Below, in pieces: positions 33,652-44,970 of a stretch of 64,000 nt of DNA (position 1 is the first letter of the stretch; each line of letters begins with the position of its first letter). Source of the stretch: Erinaceus europaeus (lineage: Eukaryota > Chordata > Mammalia > Eulipotyphla > Erinaceidae). The notes under the pieces are model-generated. The model had not been told where the DNA came from. It did not search any database and worked only from the letters and a program-made list of their open reading frames with translations. The translations under genes were made by a program, and so were the position numbers. The stretch is from NCBI RefSeq assembly GCF_950295315.1, contig NC_080175.1, forward strand, positions 87,816,161 to 87,880,160, in the 5' to 3' direction.

Positions 33652-34716
33652 TAGTCATGATCGATCAGGCTACCCCATCAGCTGGGGCCCTAGTCGGGGA
33701 GTCCTGAGATTCCCAAACAGACATGACAGGCCTAGACCTCAAACAGATCTTTCTCTCCATTGTTACCGGTCATCTGTATCAGGAACAACACAGTAGACCC
33801 CTTTTGAGCCTCCATAGGACCTTACCCTCAATTTGGATCAACAATGGCAGGGAATGTCCCATCCACCGAAGGGAGGCTGGACAACATACTGAATGCTACA
33901 CCTGAGGAAGATGGGTCCTAAAATCAGGGCAGCTTGGAATGTTCCTACTCATGACCACAGAATGTGAGCTCAGATATAAAGGGATGTAGAGGTCACATAG
34001 GCTCCTAAGCTGAATATGGACCCCAGATCACATGAAATCAATGGGGTTTACAGTCAACAATATTTATACCCCTTTCCCACATTTGGGAGCTACTGCCTTC
34101 CATGATCCAGCTTTCTGGTCCTTTTTGTAGCCATGGCATTGTCTCCCCAGTCAATAACTTGGATCCACCTGCATATCAGATGTCAGACTCAGGAAAAAAA
34201 AGACTTAAAAAAAAAAAAACTAGTATAGTCATGGGCCCTTTAAAATAGGCCTACTAACTACAAAACAGAAATCCCCAACTCATCATCTGAACTAGCTCAG
34301 CTTTTAGGTTCATGATTCATGATTAATCAATAATTTGTTTGGCTTTATATATTAACTCTTTTTTTAGCCACCAGGTTCCAGATGCTACCATGATGCCAAC
34401 CAGACTTCTCTGGAAGGACAACCTCACCAATGTGTCCTGGAGCCCCGCTTCACCAGAGATCTGCCCCTAACTAGGGAAAGAGCGAGGCAGGCTGGGAGTA
34501 TGCATCAACCTGGCAACACCCATCTTCAGCGGGGAAGCAATTACTGAAGCCAGACCTTCCACCTTCTGCATCCCATAGTGACCCTGGGTCCATGCTCCCA
34601 GAGGTTTAAAGAATAGGAAAGCTGTCAGGGGAGGGGGTGGGAATTGTGTGGAGTTGTATCCCTCTTATCCTATGGTTTTGTCAGTGTTTCCTTTTTATAA
34701 ATAAAAATTAAAAAAG
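33652..34716 (+). repeat. R retroposon, near full length
   Basis: Starts around GATCAGGCTACCCCATCA, close to the 5' limit of the other long copy (54918), and runs to the fixed R 3' end. A 60-codon frame near its start is not a gene. There is a pyrimidine-rich tract and AG at about 34354-34370, and an AATAAA in the tail. Confidence 0.9.
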
Positions 34717-35198
34717 AAGACCAAGCTACCATTATTTACTATAAGTTATTAATGAGGGATGAAAAAAGCTAGAAAATTACAGTAGTAATAATTCAGGAAA
34801 AAAGGTCTTATTGAAATTGAGTTGGGAGATGGCTGAAAATATGATTAAGATGGATCACAGATGTTTATTGAGAGGGAAAACAGAGTAAGTCAAAATTATT
34901 GCTATAATATTACTCAAACTATAGTTCCTAGAATACCCATCGGTCAGCAACATTTCTCAGTACCTACTACTAACTACATTGGGAGAGGTAACGCCTACCT
35001 ACATCTTAAGGCTGTGACACATATACAGTGTCCTTAAGTTTAGAAAAAAAAAAAAGTCATTGCTTTCAACAGCTGGAAAACTATAATTTTTGAATGATTC
35101 ACTTACTGAATTATTTAGAAGAGATTGAGAATGATACTACAATGCACACACAGGTCAGTTCGCCTGAAGAGGAAAGGGTAAAATAATGATTGTGTGCA
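34717..35198. other. unique AT-rich DNA
   Basis: No feature recognised. Confidence 0.5.
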
Positions 35199-35330
35199 GG
35201 GTCTAGGAAGATAACTCAGCCAGTTAGCACATCAGACTTCCATCCTATAAAACCTAGAGATCAGAGGTTCAATCCCTGACACATTATGTCAGTGCTGAGC
35301 ACTCTGGCTCTCTCTCATCATAAATGAATA
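35199..35330 (+). repeat. SINE-D
   Basis: GGGTCTAGGAAGATAACTCAG A-box-like head and AGAGGTTCAATCCCTGAC B-box-like segment, then a short CT stretch. Confidence 0.7.
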
Positions 35331-35453
35331 TACATTTCCAAGAATAGAGTGCTATAAATTGCATATAAATTGTGAATTTTTCTAACAAGGTGTGGTTCAT
35401 AGGGATATGATACAAATATGAAGTACTCCTGTTGAAGATAAGAAACAGACTGA

Positions 35454-35811
35454 TATACCATGATGCCAACCCAACTTCATTGGGCAGAGGACCTCACCAT
35501 GCACCTTGGAGCCCCGCCTCCCCAGATCTCTGTCCCACTAGGGAAAGAGAGATGGACCGGGAGTATGCATCAACCTGTCCACGGCCATGTTCAGCAGAGA
35601 AGCAGTTACAGAAGCCAGACCTTCCACCTTCTGCACCCCACAATGATCCTGGGTCTATACTCCCAGAGGGGTAAGGAATAGGAAAGCTATCAAGGGAGGG
35701 GATTGGATATGGAGTTCTGATGGTGGGAATTGTGTGGAAATTTACTCCTCTTGTCCTATGGTCTTGTCAATGTTTCCATTTTATAAATAAAATAATTAAA
35801 AAATAATAATA
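35454..35811 (+). repeat. R retroposon, 5'-truncated, with TSD
   Basis: R from TACCATGATGCCAACC to the fixed 3' end. Perfect 11-bp duplication AAACAGACTGA at 35443-35453 and 35812-35822. Together with 3465-3653 it shows that R inserts with 5' truncation and an A-tail. Confidence 0.95.
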
Positions 35812-35822
35812 AAACAGACTGA

Positions 35823-36100
35823 AAATACTTGCCCTCAGCACTCAGTACCGAGGAACTGTTACATAATCCAAATACATTTAGAGATTACCCCCAGTTACTT
35901 ATAAATTTGATGTAAGTCATTAGTACTTGAGAAATTTACTTATGTATATTGAATACTAGTCCCTTTCTGTTACCTAGATGAAAGACGTGTCCTAAACCCA
36001 GAAAAAATCATCAACGGTTCATTTTTTTTCCAGTTCAAAGCAGGCTTTTCATAAACATTACAGAAATTCTACAGTAACATTATAAAAACAATTAAATGGA
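35823..36100. other. unique DNA
   Basis: No feature recognised. Confidence 0.45.
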
Positions 36101-36490
36101 GGTCTGGGAGGTGGAGCAGTGAATAGTGAATTTGAACTTGGAAGTCTGAGGTCCTGAGTTCAATCTCTGTCACCCTATGTGCCAGAGTAATATTCAGAGC
36201 TTTCTTCTCCCTTTTTATTTTTTATTATCTTTATTTATTTGATAGAGACAGCCAGAAGTTGAGAGAAGTGGGAAGATAGAGAGGGTGAGAGACAGAGAGG
36301 CACTTGCAGCACTGCTTCACCACTTGTGAAGCTTTCTCCCTGCAGGTGGGGACTGAGGCTTGAACCTAGGTCCTTGTGCATTGTGACATGTGTGCCACCA
36401 TCTGGCCCTGATCTCTTTCCCTCCTCTCTCTCTCTCTCTCTCTCTCCCCCATTCTCTTCCTCTCATCAAAAAATAAAATTTGCTTAAAAA
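36101..36490 (+). repeat. SINE-D split by a SINE-B
   Basis: GGTCTGGGAGGTGGAGCAGT head and CCTGAGTTCAATCTCTGTC B box at the left, and the CT-rich 3' half with (CT)n at 36409-36490. A reverse SINE-B lies in between. Confidence 0.85.
36212..36408 (-). repeat. SINE-B nested in SINE-D
   Basis: TTTATTTATTTGATAGAGAC start, AAGCTTTCTCCCTGCAGGTG and head GTGCCACCATCTGGCCC. Confidence 0.92.
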
Positions 36491-37907
36491 ATCAAATAGG
36501 ATTCAGTTTGAAAATAGTTTCTTCTGTTTGTGTCAAATATCAGTATAATAATAATTATTTCCTGTGTATTTTTTTCTGCTCAATATAACGTTCAAACTAA
36601 TAAATGAAATAAAATGCCCGACCTAGGATTATTATGGATAGTCCTGATAAGCTAATTAAAATATTTTCACATTTACTATTATGGTTACATGGGTTGAAGT
36701 ATTCTACTGAATTGTTTAGGTCAGAAAAAAAATATTTAAAATCTGTTGAAGCCAAATGTATTTTTGAAGAGGGAAAGTAACAGAGGAAGGAGCTTCTAAT
36801 AGTATTCAAGTGGCTTTAAGAGTTCACTCATCTCCAGAAAATAACTAACCTTTTAGATTGTATCTGCAGGAGAAAATTCTGCCACAATGATTTTAGAAAG
36901 AACCATGTTCTCAAAACACAATTATATGTCATTATTTTTTCCATCTTATGTTAGACCCATAATCAGATTGGAAATCTATAGTCAGCAATAATGGAGTACT
37001 GAGACAATTGTCCATATCATTCAAGTCAAAGAAACACTTTGATTTGAAATTCTGTGTATAAATGATTGAGGGCAGAGTGCTCCTCTGGTTTCAACGATTT
37101 GGATAATTGTTTCAGATCTCCACTTCATCTTGTGGGTATAAATTGCCCAAAAGCAAATTGTGTAAACTTCCATATTCATTCGATGCAGTGAAAAAAGATG
37201 TACATATTCTGTAGCATATAAAGTTTGCAAATGTTGGAAGAAAAATAAAACTGCAAACCACTGAAGGTATCATTTACATATTTTCAACATATCCTTTACA
37301 GAAAAGAAATTACAGAATGCAGGCTCATACATGTTCACTAAATTGCATTTTAGTATAGCTATTTATCACTAAACTATTCCTGAAAATTAAACAATTCTTA
37401 AAATGTGAACATCACAAATCAACAAGAACAAAACCAATAAAAAAAAAGTCTCCTAAATTATGCAGGATTTACATAATGTCCCAGGTAGACAAGAAAACAT
37501 TCCCAAGTTGTGAAACCCACAAATGTGAAGAAATAACTAACTCTAGTGTGGACATGCTCCATGTTTAGATGTAACTGTGCTTTTGTTGTCATGTATTATG
37601 ACTGCCATGTACCTAGTGATGAAAGGAAGCCTACTAAACTCCCCAAAGTGGATCATTGTACTTGTGTTAATTTCCTTTTGTCAAGCCCAAGTTCTGGATC
37701 TGTGCCACAAGCACTAAGGCAATCAATGCTGATGAATGACTACAAATGGCTTCTTTATTCCAGCCTTGACTGAACAGAAAGTTTCCATTATCTCATTCAA
37801 CATCTTCACTCTGTCCATTTGACAGGGGCTGACACTTCCACACCCTACTGCTTTCACTTTGGGGCAGTATTCTACTTTTCTATCTGTTCCAATATGAAAG
37901 AAAAGAG
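36491..37907. other. unique AT-rich DNA
   Basis: No repeat recognised. Open frames up to 75 codons show no domain. Confidence 0.5.
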
Positions 37908-37962
37908 AGGGAGGGAGGGAAAGAGGAAGAGAGAGAGAGAGAGAGAGAGAGAGGAAGAAAAA
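37908..37962 (+). repeat. purine tract, (GA)n
   Basis: Uninterrupted purine-rich GGGA and GA repeats of about 55 bases. Confidence 0.95.
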
Positions 37963-38920
37963 TTAAAATCTGGAGAAAACTTCTTGTTTGCACATAATAT
38001 CTTTCAGACTTTTTTTTTAATTGCTGTTCCATTTCACCTGGGTCATAATCAATTATAACAAAGTGGCAGAGTGTAAATTCATAGAAAAGAGTTCAACCTC
38101 TAAATGTTAGGTAAAATAAATCAAGTTTGACTTATTGGAAAGAAAAAGGAAAACAATTATCTTCTGTACCCTTTTTGATCCTAGTGGATAATGTACTTTC
38201 ATTCACCTTTCAGTGATCAGATAGCATCTTGGATTCCTTCTGTAGCTTTGTTCTGCCAAACTGGCAACATAGAAAATTACCCACTATGCACAATATTGTG
38301 ACAGTGAGCAGTGGGCTTTTGTGAGTATTGTCTATCTCTGTGGAGGAGAAGTGCACACTGGGGAAAAAATAAGGTAAGGTGTGAACCAGCCTTCCCTTGG
38401 CAGCCAGTCAGTAGGTTTTTTTAAAGAAGAAAATCCTCCATGGTAATAGTACAAGATGTCAGAAAGAAACTTCTTAGAACAGGCATTAATTACCAGAAAA
38501 TATCCATTTACAGCATTTTACTCTCTGCCAGAACTGTCTTAAGGCTGAAAATACAGCCTCCTAGTGTGCAGGGAGCACATTCTACGCAAGGAGACATTTC
38601 CAGATTAAATATGCTGACTGATAAGCCCTGCACACAAGCTCATCCCTTGTGCTCACCATGTTGTCTCACACACAAGAAGCAGATTTTGCAGAATCTGAAA
38701 TCATGACACAAGGAAATAAAATATTCCTTTCCCTCCCATTTCTTGTACATTGTATGTTTCCTTATATCATGGATCACTGAACCTGTAAAACAAGCATAGT
38801 TTTTAAATGAACCGCTCATAATTTTGGAAACAAAATTATTACATTTATGATAGAAAACTCTTTGAATCATATGCTGAAATATTTCACTGATTATGCCTGT
38901 CCATCAGTTGTCATTGATTT
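37963..38920. other. unique DNA
   Basis: No repeat recognised. Open frames of 88 (plus) and 76 (minus) codons overlap on opposite strands and show no family resemblance. Confidence 0.5.
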
Positions 38921-38921
38921 T

Positions 38922-38928
38922 GCTTTGT

Positions 38929-38971
<43 letters not shown>

Positions 38972-39035
38972 AAGCATATATATGTACATATATATTTGAA
39001 TATTTACATGTATATTTGAATATATACATATATAT
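38922..39035 (+). repeat. (AT)n tract in an inverted repeat
   Basis: GCTTTGT (38922-38928) and ACAAAGC (38969-38975) bracket an (AT)n/(AC)n tract. AT-rich low complexity continues to 39035. Confidence 0.92.
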
Positions 39036-39062
39036 AAATTAAATTATAAAAATGAACAAGTG

Positions 39063-39309
39063 AAGGCTGGATATTGGCAAACCCAGCAGGGAACACATAC
39101 ATTATCCTATATGAGGAGCAGGGTTCAAGTCCCCAGAGGCAGAAGGGAAACTTCATAACTGATGGAATAGTGCTAAGGCTATCTTTCTATTTCACTCCTC
39201 TATTTCTGTCTCTATCAGAAAAGAAAGATAAAAGGGGGGAGACCACTGGAAATACTAGAGTTGTCATTGTCATGCATGCAATGAGCCCCAACAATAACTT
39301 TAGTAGCAA
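39063..39309 (+). repeat. composite SINE, diverged
   Basis: GGCTGGATATTGGCAAACCC head, GGGTTCAAGTCCCC B box, CT-rich body and GAGCCCCAACAATAACTTTA from the composite module. Confidence 0.75.
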
Positions 39310-39390
39310 AAGAAGAAGGAGGAGGAAGAGTAGGAGGAGGAGAAAGAGGAGGAGGAGGAGAAGAAGCAGAAGAAGCAGAAGAAGTATAGA
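39310..39390 (+). repeat. (GGA/GAA)n purine triplet tract
   Basis: About 80 purine-dominated bases, probably an expanded SINE tail. Translation gives poly-Arg/Lys on plus and poly-Leu or poly-Ser/Pro on minus, all artefacts. Confidence 0.95.
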
Positions 39391-39669
39391 AGATATCTGG
39401 CACACTTTTTATATCCCTGGTGGAGGAAAAATAACCCAAGTAACCACACGCACACCAATAAGTAGTAATCACAATCATCTAGACACTAATCTTGTGATAG
39501 GACATTAGCCAGACAAGGGCACTTTAGGAAGTGGTATTAGAGGATTTTTTTTTTTCCACTTCGTATCAGTAAAAATATTCTGTTACTTTCAGGCATGCAC
39601 ATACTTATTGGTGAGATATAAAAGCATGCATGGCTTAACACTACAAAACAACAGAATGACGACAGGCAT

Positions 39670-39900
39670 AAATCTGTATAAAACCTGAGTTTAAAACCTG
39701 ACTGCTACCTACTCACTATGCAAACTTGGACAATTAGTTTGACTTCCCTACTGCTTCAGTTTCCTATTTGTAGAGAAGAATTAAGTATCACTTACAGCTA
39801 TTAGGAAGATAAAAAGAGACAATATATCTAATATAATCAAAATAGTGTCTGGCATATGGCAAACTTTCTAGAAATGTTGGTAAAATAAACTGAAATCAGA
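39670..39900 (+). repeat. MIR, near complete
   Basis: TGAGTTTAAAACCTGACTGC, CTACTGCTTCAGTTTCCTATTTGTAGA and AATAGTGTCTGGCATATGGC occur in the order of the MIR consensus (B-box side, core 'cctcagtttcctcatctgta', 3' 'agtgcctggcacatag'). Confidence 0.85.
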
Positions 39901-41208
39901 AAATATTCTTTTCATAATAAACTGACACATCTGTCTAGTTTTCTAAGCAGCAAAGTGGTAGAACAAAAATCAAAATCAAACCACAAAAAATAAATATGTC
40001 TTTATCTTGTGGTATAATTATTTTTTTATCAGTTCAGTATCAGAAATGTAATAGAGTAACCAAAACAGTTACAAAACAGAAGGGGGGTTGCTAAATATGC
40101 AGTTAAGCTTTTAATATGTTTGTAATGAGTCTTTGTAATCTCTGAACCTTGGTGTTATTCAAATTTAGACTGTGGGCACAATAAAAAAATTCTGGCAAAT
40201 AATGAGATTTCTGAAAGAGTGAAGATAACAATAATTGACTAATCTCTGGTGTTCAACCACTTCCACTGTGGGGGGTGGGGTGGCAGTATTTTACAGCACT
40301 TTGTAGAAAGTTAATATCCAAAAAGTCAGCTCTCTGTTGGGTTAACTTAGGCCTTTGGCCACAGCATACAGCATTTTGAATAGAGGTGCTTACTTAGTTT
40401 TCACAGGTGCATATCCCCCAGTAGATTTATATGTCTCATAAAAGCTATATATAGCTCATAAATGCAGACATTCAATCCCACAGTGACTGCTGATCTAGAA
40501 GTTGTATTTTATCTTGCAGGCTGATGGAAATGACACATCCTTATTGGGAGATGCTACTATGAATGGCAGAGACATAGTATAAAAATGAGAGAGAGTGGTC
40601 TTATTGAAAAAAAAAAAAAAGTCTGGGATAGAAACTGTAAAGTCAAAGTCCACAGGGAGAGTAAGAAGTGCTAAGCGTGAGCTGCAGGGAGGACAGCACC
40701 ACTGTGAGAACCCATAGAACAAGTAAGCGCTGGCAGAGCAGTCAGATCATGTATCAAGTGGAAAAGCAACAGAGCTGGAAATACATGCTGTATGTTTAGA
40801 TTTTTGCTACAATGCAATCTAGTTAGTTTCACATACAAGTCTGGTTCAAGGCAGGGATTTTATTATTTAAAAAGACGATGGTTCTTTTCAAAATATCTGT
40901 GACACAAATGAAGTCTTCTAGAAGCACACACACACAAAGACAAGCTACATAATAGGTAAATGTGTGTGCTGTACTCTGATTAGACAGGAATAGTATATAT
41001 AATTATTTCCCTGTGTGAGAATTTAGTAGAAGAAGAAGGGAAAGAGTTAAAGAACAGAACAGATAAGGATTTATTTTCATAGTAAAACAGAGAAGTCTGG
41101 TTGTAGAGATGAGGTAAAGTTTGAGATGATTCATAATGTGAAGTTACGTCTATAGTGCTTAGTGCTTGTCAGATATTCTTTTAGAAGAATATTTACTTGC
41201 TTTTCAAC
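39901..41208. other. unique DNA
   Basis: Short G-rich run at 40268-40283 and A run near 40607-40620. No gene signal. Confidence 0.5.
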
Positions 41209-41393
41209 TTTTTTTTAATGCTGGAGATAGAAATACGGCAAGGGGACTGGAAAGAAAGAACAGAGAGAAAAGCACTTTCAGCCTGCTCCTCCACTTGTAA
41301 ATCTCCCGCCCCTGGGAAAGGGGACCAGGGGCTTGAAACTAGCTCCTTGCATATGGTAAATTATGCACTTACCTGGCTACACCACCTACCAGC
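41209..41393 (-). repeat. SINE-B relative
   Basis: T-run, GAAAGAACAGAGAGAAAAGC body and head complement ending CTGGCTACACCACCTACCAG. Confidence 0.8.
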
Positions 41394-41395
41394 CT

Positions 41396-41562
41396 CTACT
41401 TATTTATTTTGAAAGTAGAGAGAAAAACAAACAAACAAACAACAACAGAGCACTGCTTAGCTATGGCACATGGTGGGGTGGGGGATGGAAGCTGGAAATC
41501 ATGAATTTCAGGCATGCATATATGATGCTCTTCTACTGCTCTATCTCCCTATGTGCCAGACT
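41396..41562 (-). repeat. SINE-C/D relative
   Basis: ATTTATTTT tail, (AAAC)n, CAGAGCACTGCTTAGCTATGG, CAGGCATGCATA and CTACTGCTCTATCTCCC. Confidence 0.7.
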
Positions 41563-41565
41563 TTT

Positions 41566-41735
41566 CTAAGAGTTTAACATACATTGTCTCATTCAATTCT
41601 CACAAATATATGACAAGGTGGGTACTCCTTCTACCTCTATTACCAAAATGATGATGATGATGATAATGAAAGAATTGTGAAAGATAGAAAGACAAGGAAT
41701 TTGTAGAGGGTTCAACTAAGCAGTGGTTAGGTCTT
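41566..41735 (-). repeat. MIR relic
   Basis: ACATACATTGTCTCATTCAATTCTCACAAATATATGACAAGGTGGGTACT is clearly the complement of the MIR 3' half (described here in pieces: CATTGTCTCATTCAATTCTC, then GACAAGGTGGGTACT). A local (ATG)n lies inside it. Confidence 0.82.
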
Positions 41736-41739
41736 GATT

Positions 41740-41852
41740 TTCTTTCTTTTTTTTTTTTTTTCTTTTACCAGAGCACTGAACATCTCTGGCTTATGGTGGT
41801 ACAAGGGATTGAACCGAGGGCTTCTTTGGGAGCCTCAGGCATGAGTCTCTTT

Positions 41853-41854
<2 letters not shown>
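41740..41854 (-). repeat. SINE-C, head replaced by (TG)n
   Basis: T-run, CAGAGCACTGAACATCTCTG, GGAGCCTCAGGCATGAGTCT. The usual head complement after this point is missing and a (TG)n tract begins instead. Confidence 0.88.

Positions 41855-41907
<53 letters not shown>
41854..41907 (+). repeat. (TG)n microsatellite, long
   Basis: About 27 perfect TG units, the longest uninterrupted dinucleotide repeat in the window. Confidence 0.98.
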
Positions 41908-41911
<4 letters not shown>

Positions 41912-41929
41912 CTGCTTATTTCAGATTTT

Positions 41930-42118
41930 CAGATGTTAAAGAGGGAGAAAAGTTCTGAGAACTGAGAGAGAATGAGAAATACTACGTCGTCATTGTCACC
42001 CAAGGATTTTTTTTCTGGGGCCCTCTTTGGTCCTCCTATGTAGTGCAGGGGCTTGAATCTGGGTTCTTGCACACAGTAAGGCATGTGCTCTATAAGTTGA
42101 GCTATCATCTGATGACCT
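41930..42118 (-). repeat. SINE-D
   Basis: GAGGGAGAAAAGTTCTGAGA body, GTGCAGGGGCTTGAATCTGG and head complement GTTGAGCTATCATCTGATGACC. Confidence 0.75.
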
Positions 42119-42272
42119 TAAATATATTTGGCTCCTGAAGGCTTCCCTGAATCATCTAGCAAGCTTTAGCTCTGACTTCTGGGTGATACTTGCCAATCGA
42201 AAGCACGGGTTTGACTTACTGACCTGGCCATATTCTTAAACCAAAAGTTCCTGCCAAAATAAGCTTCATAAC

Positions 42273-42382
42273 TTTTTTTTCTCTCTCTCTCCCTCTGCCT
42301 TCAGCATTCTCTCTCTCTCTCTCTCCCTCCCTCTTTCTCTCCCTCTCTCCCTCTCCCTCTCCCTCTCCCTCTCTCTCTCTGT
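42273..42382 (+). repeat. (CT)n/(CCCT)n pyrimidine tract
   Basis: About 100 pyrimidine-dominated bases with one short interruption (GCCTTCAGCATT). The minus-strand Glu-Arg repeat frame across it is an artefact. Confidence 0.95.
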
Positions 42383-43570
42383 CAGTTCGATTCCACAAAA
42401 TTCTGTGCACTTTTCCAGACTAGAGATGGTTAGAATCCCCTTCTGTTACTACATTTGTATTGTTCCCACCTTATCCTGCTTTCTGTTGTGAATGAACCCT
42501 TTATTATATTCCCCTCAAATAAAACCGGATTCTTAAAATTAACCAATCTGATTCTTGATGGACTTTGACCCATGCAGTGTGGTCTTATTCCCAATTTGGA
42601 TCTAAGGAAACTTGTTCTTGAAGCTAGAAAGTTCAAATTGGTTTGAAAAGTACATGAAATTAGGCAACAAGTTAAGGAAGTAGAAAACTTTAAGGACATG
42701 AGAAAATATTTCATAGAGAATCTTAAAAAAGTTCTAGACTTCCATCAGTTCAACAAGTAGAAAAAGATATTATAGGCAGAAGGTACCCTTGTAAAAGCAG
42801 GGAAGGGAAAAAAAAGGAAACAAAGAACTACAAACAGGTTTTTGCCACTACGTTGTCGGGGGCCAGAAATGGTGAAAAAGCAAACTTGTAAAGGTGTCCA
42901 GGAAAACAGAAAATAAAAGGAAAGTAAGGGGTGGTCATAGAGGAAGTATACTCTAAGATTTTATAAGGAACATAAGTATGAGTAAGTAGAGAATCAGACT
43001 TGATTTTCCAGAGCTTGGTCGTAATCACACAATAACTTTGATTTTAAAGATAAAAATATGTATGCACACATTTGCATACATTTCTTCTGCAATCACACAT
43101 CTATTGTATACATATTGATAGGGCATCGTACAGTTACAGAGCTCTGTGCTAAGAGAAAACTGAGCATTTTGCTGGTATTATCTAATGCCCAAACAGTTTG
43201 AATACTAGTGGACCAAAATTTAAATATATATTGAAAAAAATCTTTAGAGTGTATTTGTTTTGTTTTGTTTTTCTGGTTTTAATAATAAAAAGGCACTGTA
43301 ATCTTTAATAGAAGTCAATCTCTGGCACTGTATTAAGAAAAAATTAATATTGTAACATATGCACTCACATAAAATCTCAGAATTTGCACAATTTTGTTGT
43401 CCTCTAAGATTGATAAGGGTTTTTTTCTTTTTCTTTTTTTTTGCAGAGTGGTGAGACCATAGTTGACATGTTTTTGTCCTTTTCAGTGGCCTGAAACTAC
43501 TCCAATCAGTAAAATGGGGAAGATATTAGACCAGATAATTCTGAGATTCAATGAGTTCTTTACAGAAGAG
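42383..43570. other. unique DNA
   Basis: Open frames of 94 and 66 codons on minus with no recognisable domain. No repeat identified. Confidence 0.5.
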
Positions 43571-43700
43571 CTTTTTTTTAAAATAAATTATTATTTGCAT
43601 AGAGACAAGGAGAAATATGAGGGAAGGGGAAGACAATGAGGAAGAGAGAGAAAAAGCACAAGCAAAAAATTTAACTTCACTGATAGACCTGGAGAGGATG
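43571..43700 (-). repeat. SINE fragment, diverged
   Basis: TTTTTTAAAATAAATTATTATTTG tail region in pieces, then GAGACAAGGAGAAATATGAG and GGAAGGGGAAGACAATGAGG, a SINE-B-like body without a clear head. Confidence 0.6.
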
Positions 43701-44128
43701 GCCTATCGCTTCAGATTCCTTGATTGAGAGTAGTATTTAGCCTTATACTCTGTTGTATCGGTTTAAAAGATGATAGTCCTTTCAGCATTTAGCTCAGTAT
43801 AAATGATGACTGAAGAAATAAACACTACACAACCTGTTTTCAACCAGACTACACCTTGTCTCTCTTCTATCTTGAGACCATAATTAGAGAACAAATTACA
43901 CTTCTGATCAAACCCAGGGCCTCACGTGTGTGGAACAGGTACTTTGCTGGCCTTTTTTTCCCCTTCATTAAGAGAAAAATATATCAAAGTATTGTTCCAT
44001 TATCTATAGGATTCCACCAGTCTAGTCCTTTGCTGTCATACAATGCCAGGAACTCACATTTATAAATCCCATGCTCACCTCCCTAGACTAGGAATATATT
44101 TTTTGGGGGGGGTGTTCCTGAGTTCGTG

Positions 44129-44132
44129 TTCT

Positions 44133-44178
<46 letters not shown>
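44129..44178 (+). repeat. (CT)n pyrimidine tract
   Basis: About 20 CT units with flanking T/C bases. Possibly the expanded body of an eroded SINE. Confidence 0.93.
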
Positions 44179-44211
44179 CAGGACCGGTAATACAAATACT
44201 TTAAAAGATCA

Positions 44212-44433
44212 GAGACTACCTGCAAAGTAGCTCAGTTACATATCATGCCTGCTTTATCATGCACACAACCAAGATTCAAGCCTGGACCCCACAACAGCAG
44301 TGGAAGCATCAGCCCTGTGATATCTACCACTCTCTCCCTCTGTTTCAACAGTAACTCTCAACAATAACTCAACAACAACAACAATAACTTGGCTGGGAGA
44401 GGAGAAGTTCTGACACCTCAAAAGAAAAAAAAA
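44212..44433 (+). repeat. SINE-D
   Basis: CTGCAAAGTAGCTCAGTTAC A-box-like head, AGATTCAAGCCTGGACCCC B box, CT-rich stretch, AAC-rich zone and A-tail. Confidence 0.78.
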
Positions 44434-44716
44434 TCAGATAAATGAAATTGCTATAACAAATCGCTTCCTCTCACTTTAGGTAGGTGAATATGCTAATTAC
44501 AATGATTACCTCCACTAAGATCATAAAGGATACTGTTTCGGAACTCACTGTGCTCTCATATTTCTGAAATGAGCACTAAGAAAGAAAACTGAAATTAATT
44601 TAAGATGGTATGATCTTAAGATAATACAATTTTGCCTGCGGAATTAATGACTTCAGGTAATTTTATGTTGGTTATACTTTCACATTCTGTTTAAGAGTTT
44701 AAGAATCACTTTATCA

Positions 44717-44970
44717 GGGAGTTGGGCGGTAGTGCAGCGGGTTAAGCGCAGGTGGCACTAAACATAAGGAAAAGTGTAAGGATCCCTGTTCAAGCTCCAG
44801 GCGCTCCACCTGCAGGGAGTCGCTTCACAGGTAGTGAAGCAGGTCTGCAGGTGTCTATCTTTCTCTCCCTCTCTGTCTTCCCCTCCTCTCTCCATTTCTC
44901 TCTGTCCTATACAACAACGACGACAATGATAAAACAGCAAGGGCAACAAAAAATAAATTAAAAAAAAAAT
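44717..44970 (+). repeat. SINE-A
   Basis: GGGAGTTGGGCGGTAGTGCA head through GGGCAACAAAAAATAAATTA tail. The AAC zone is shortened. Confidence 0.95.

Noticed and set aside
39074..39508. 144-codon frame with a long Arg/Lys-rich run
   Set aside because: The run is the translation of a (GGA/GAA)n tract joined to a SINE. The opposite strand gives equally long poly-Leu and poly-Ser/Pro frames.
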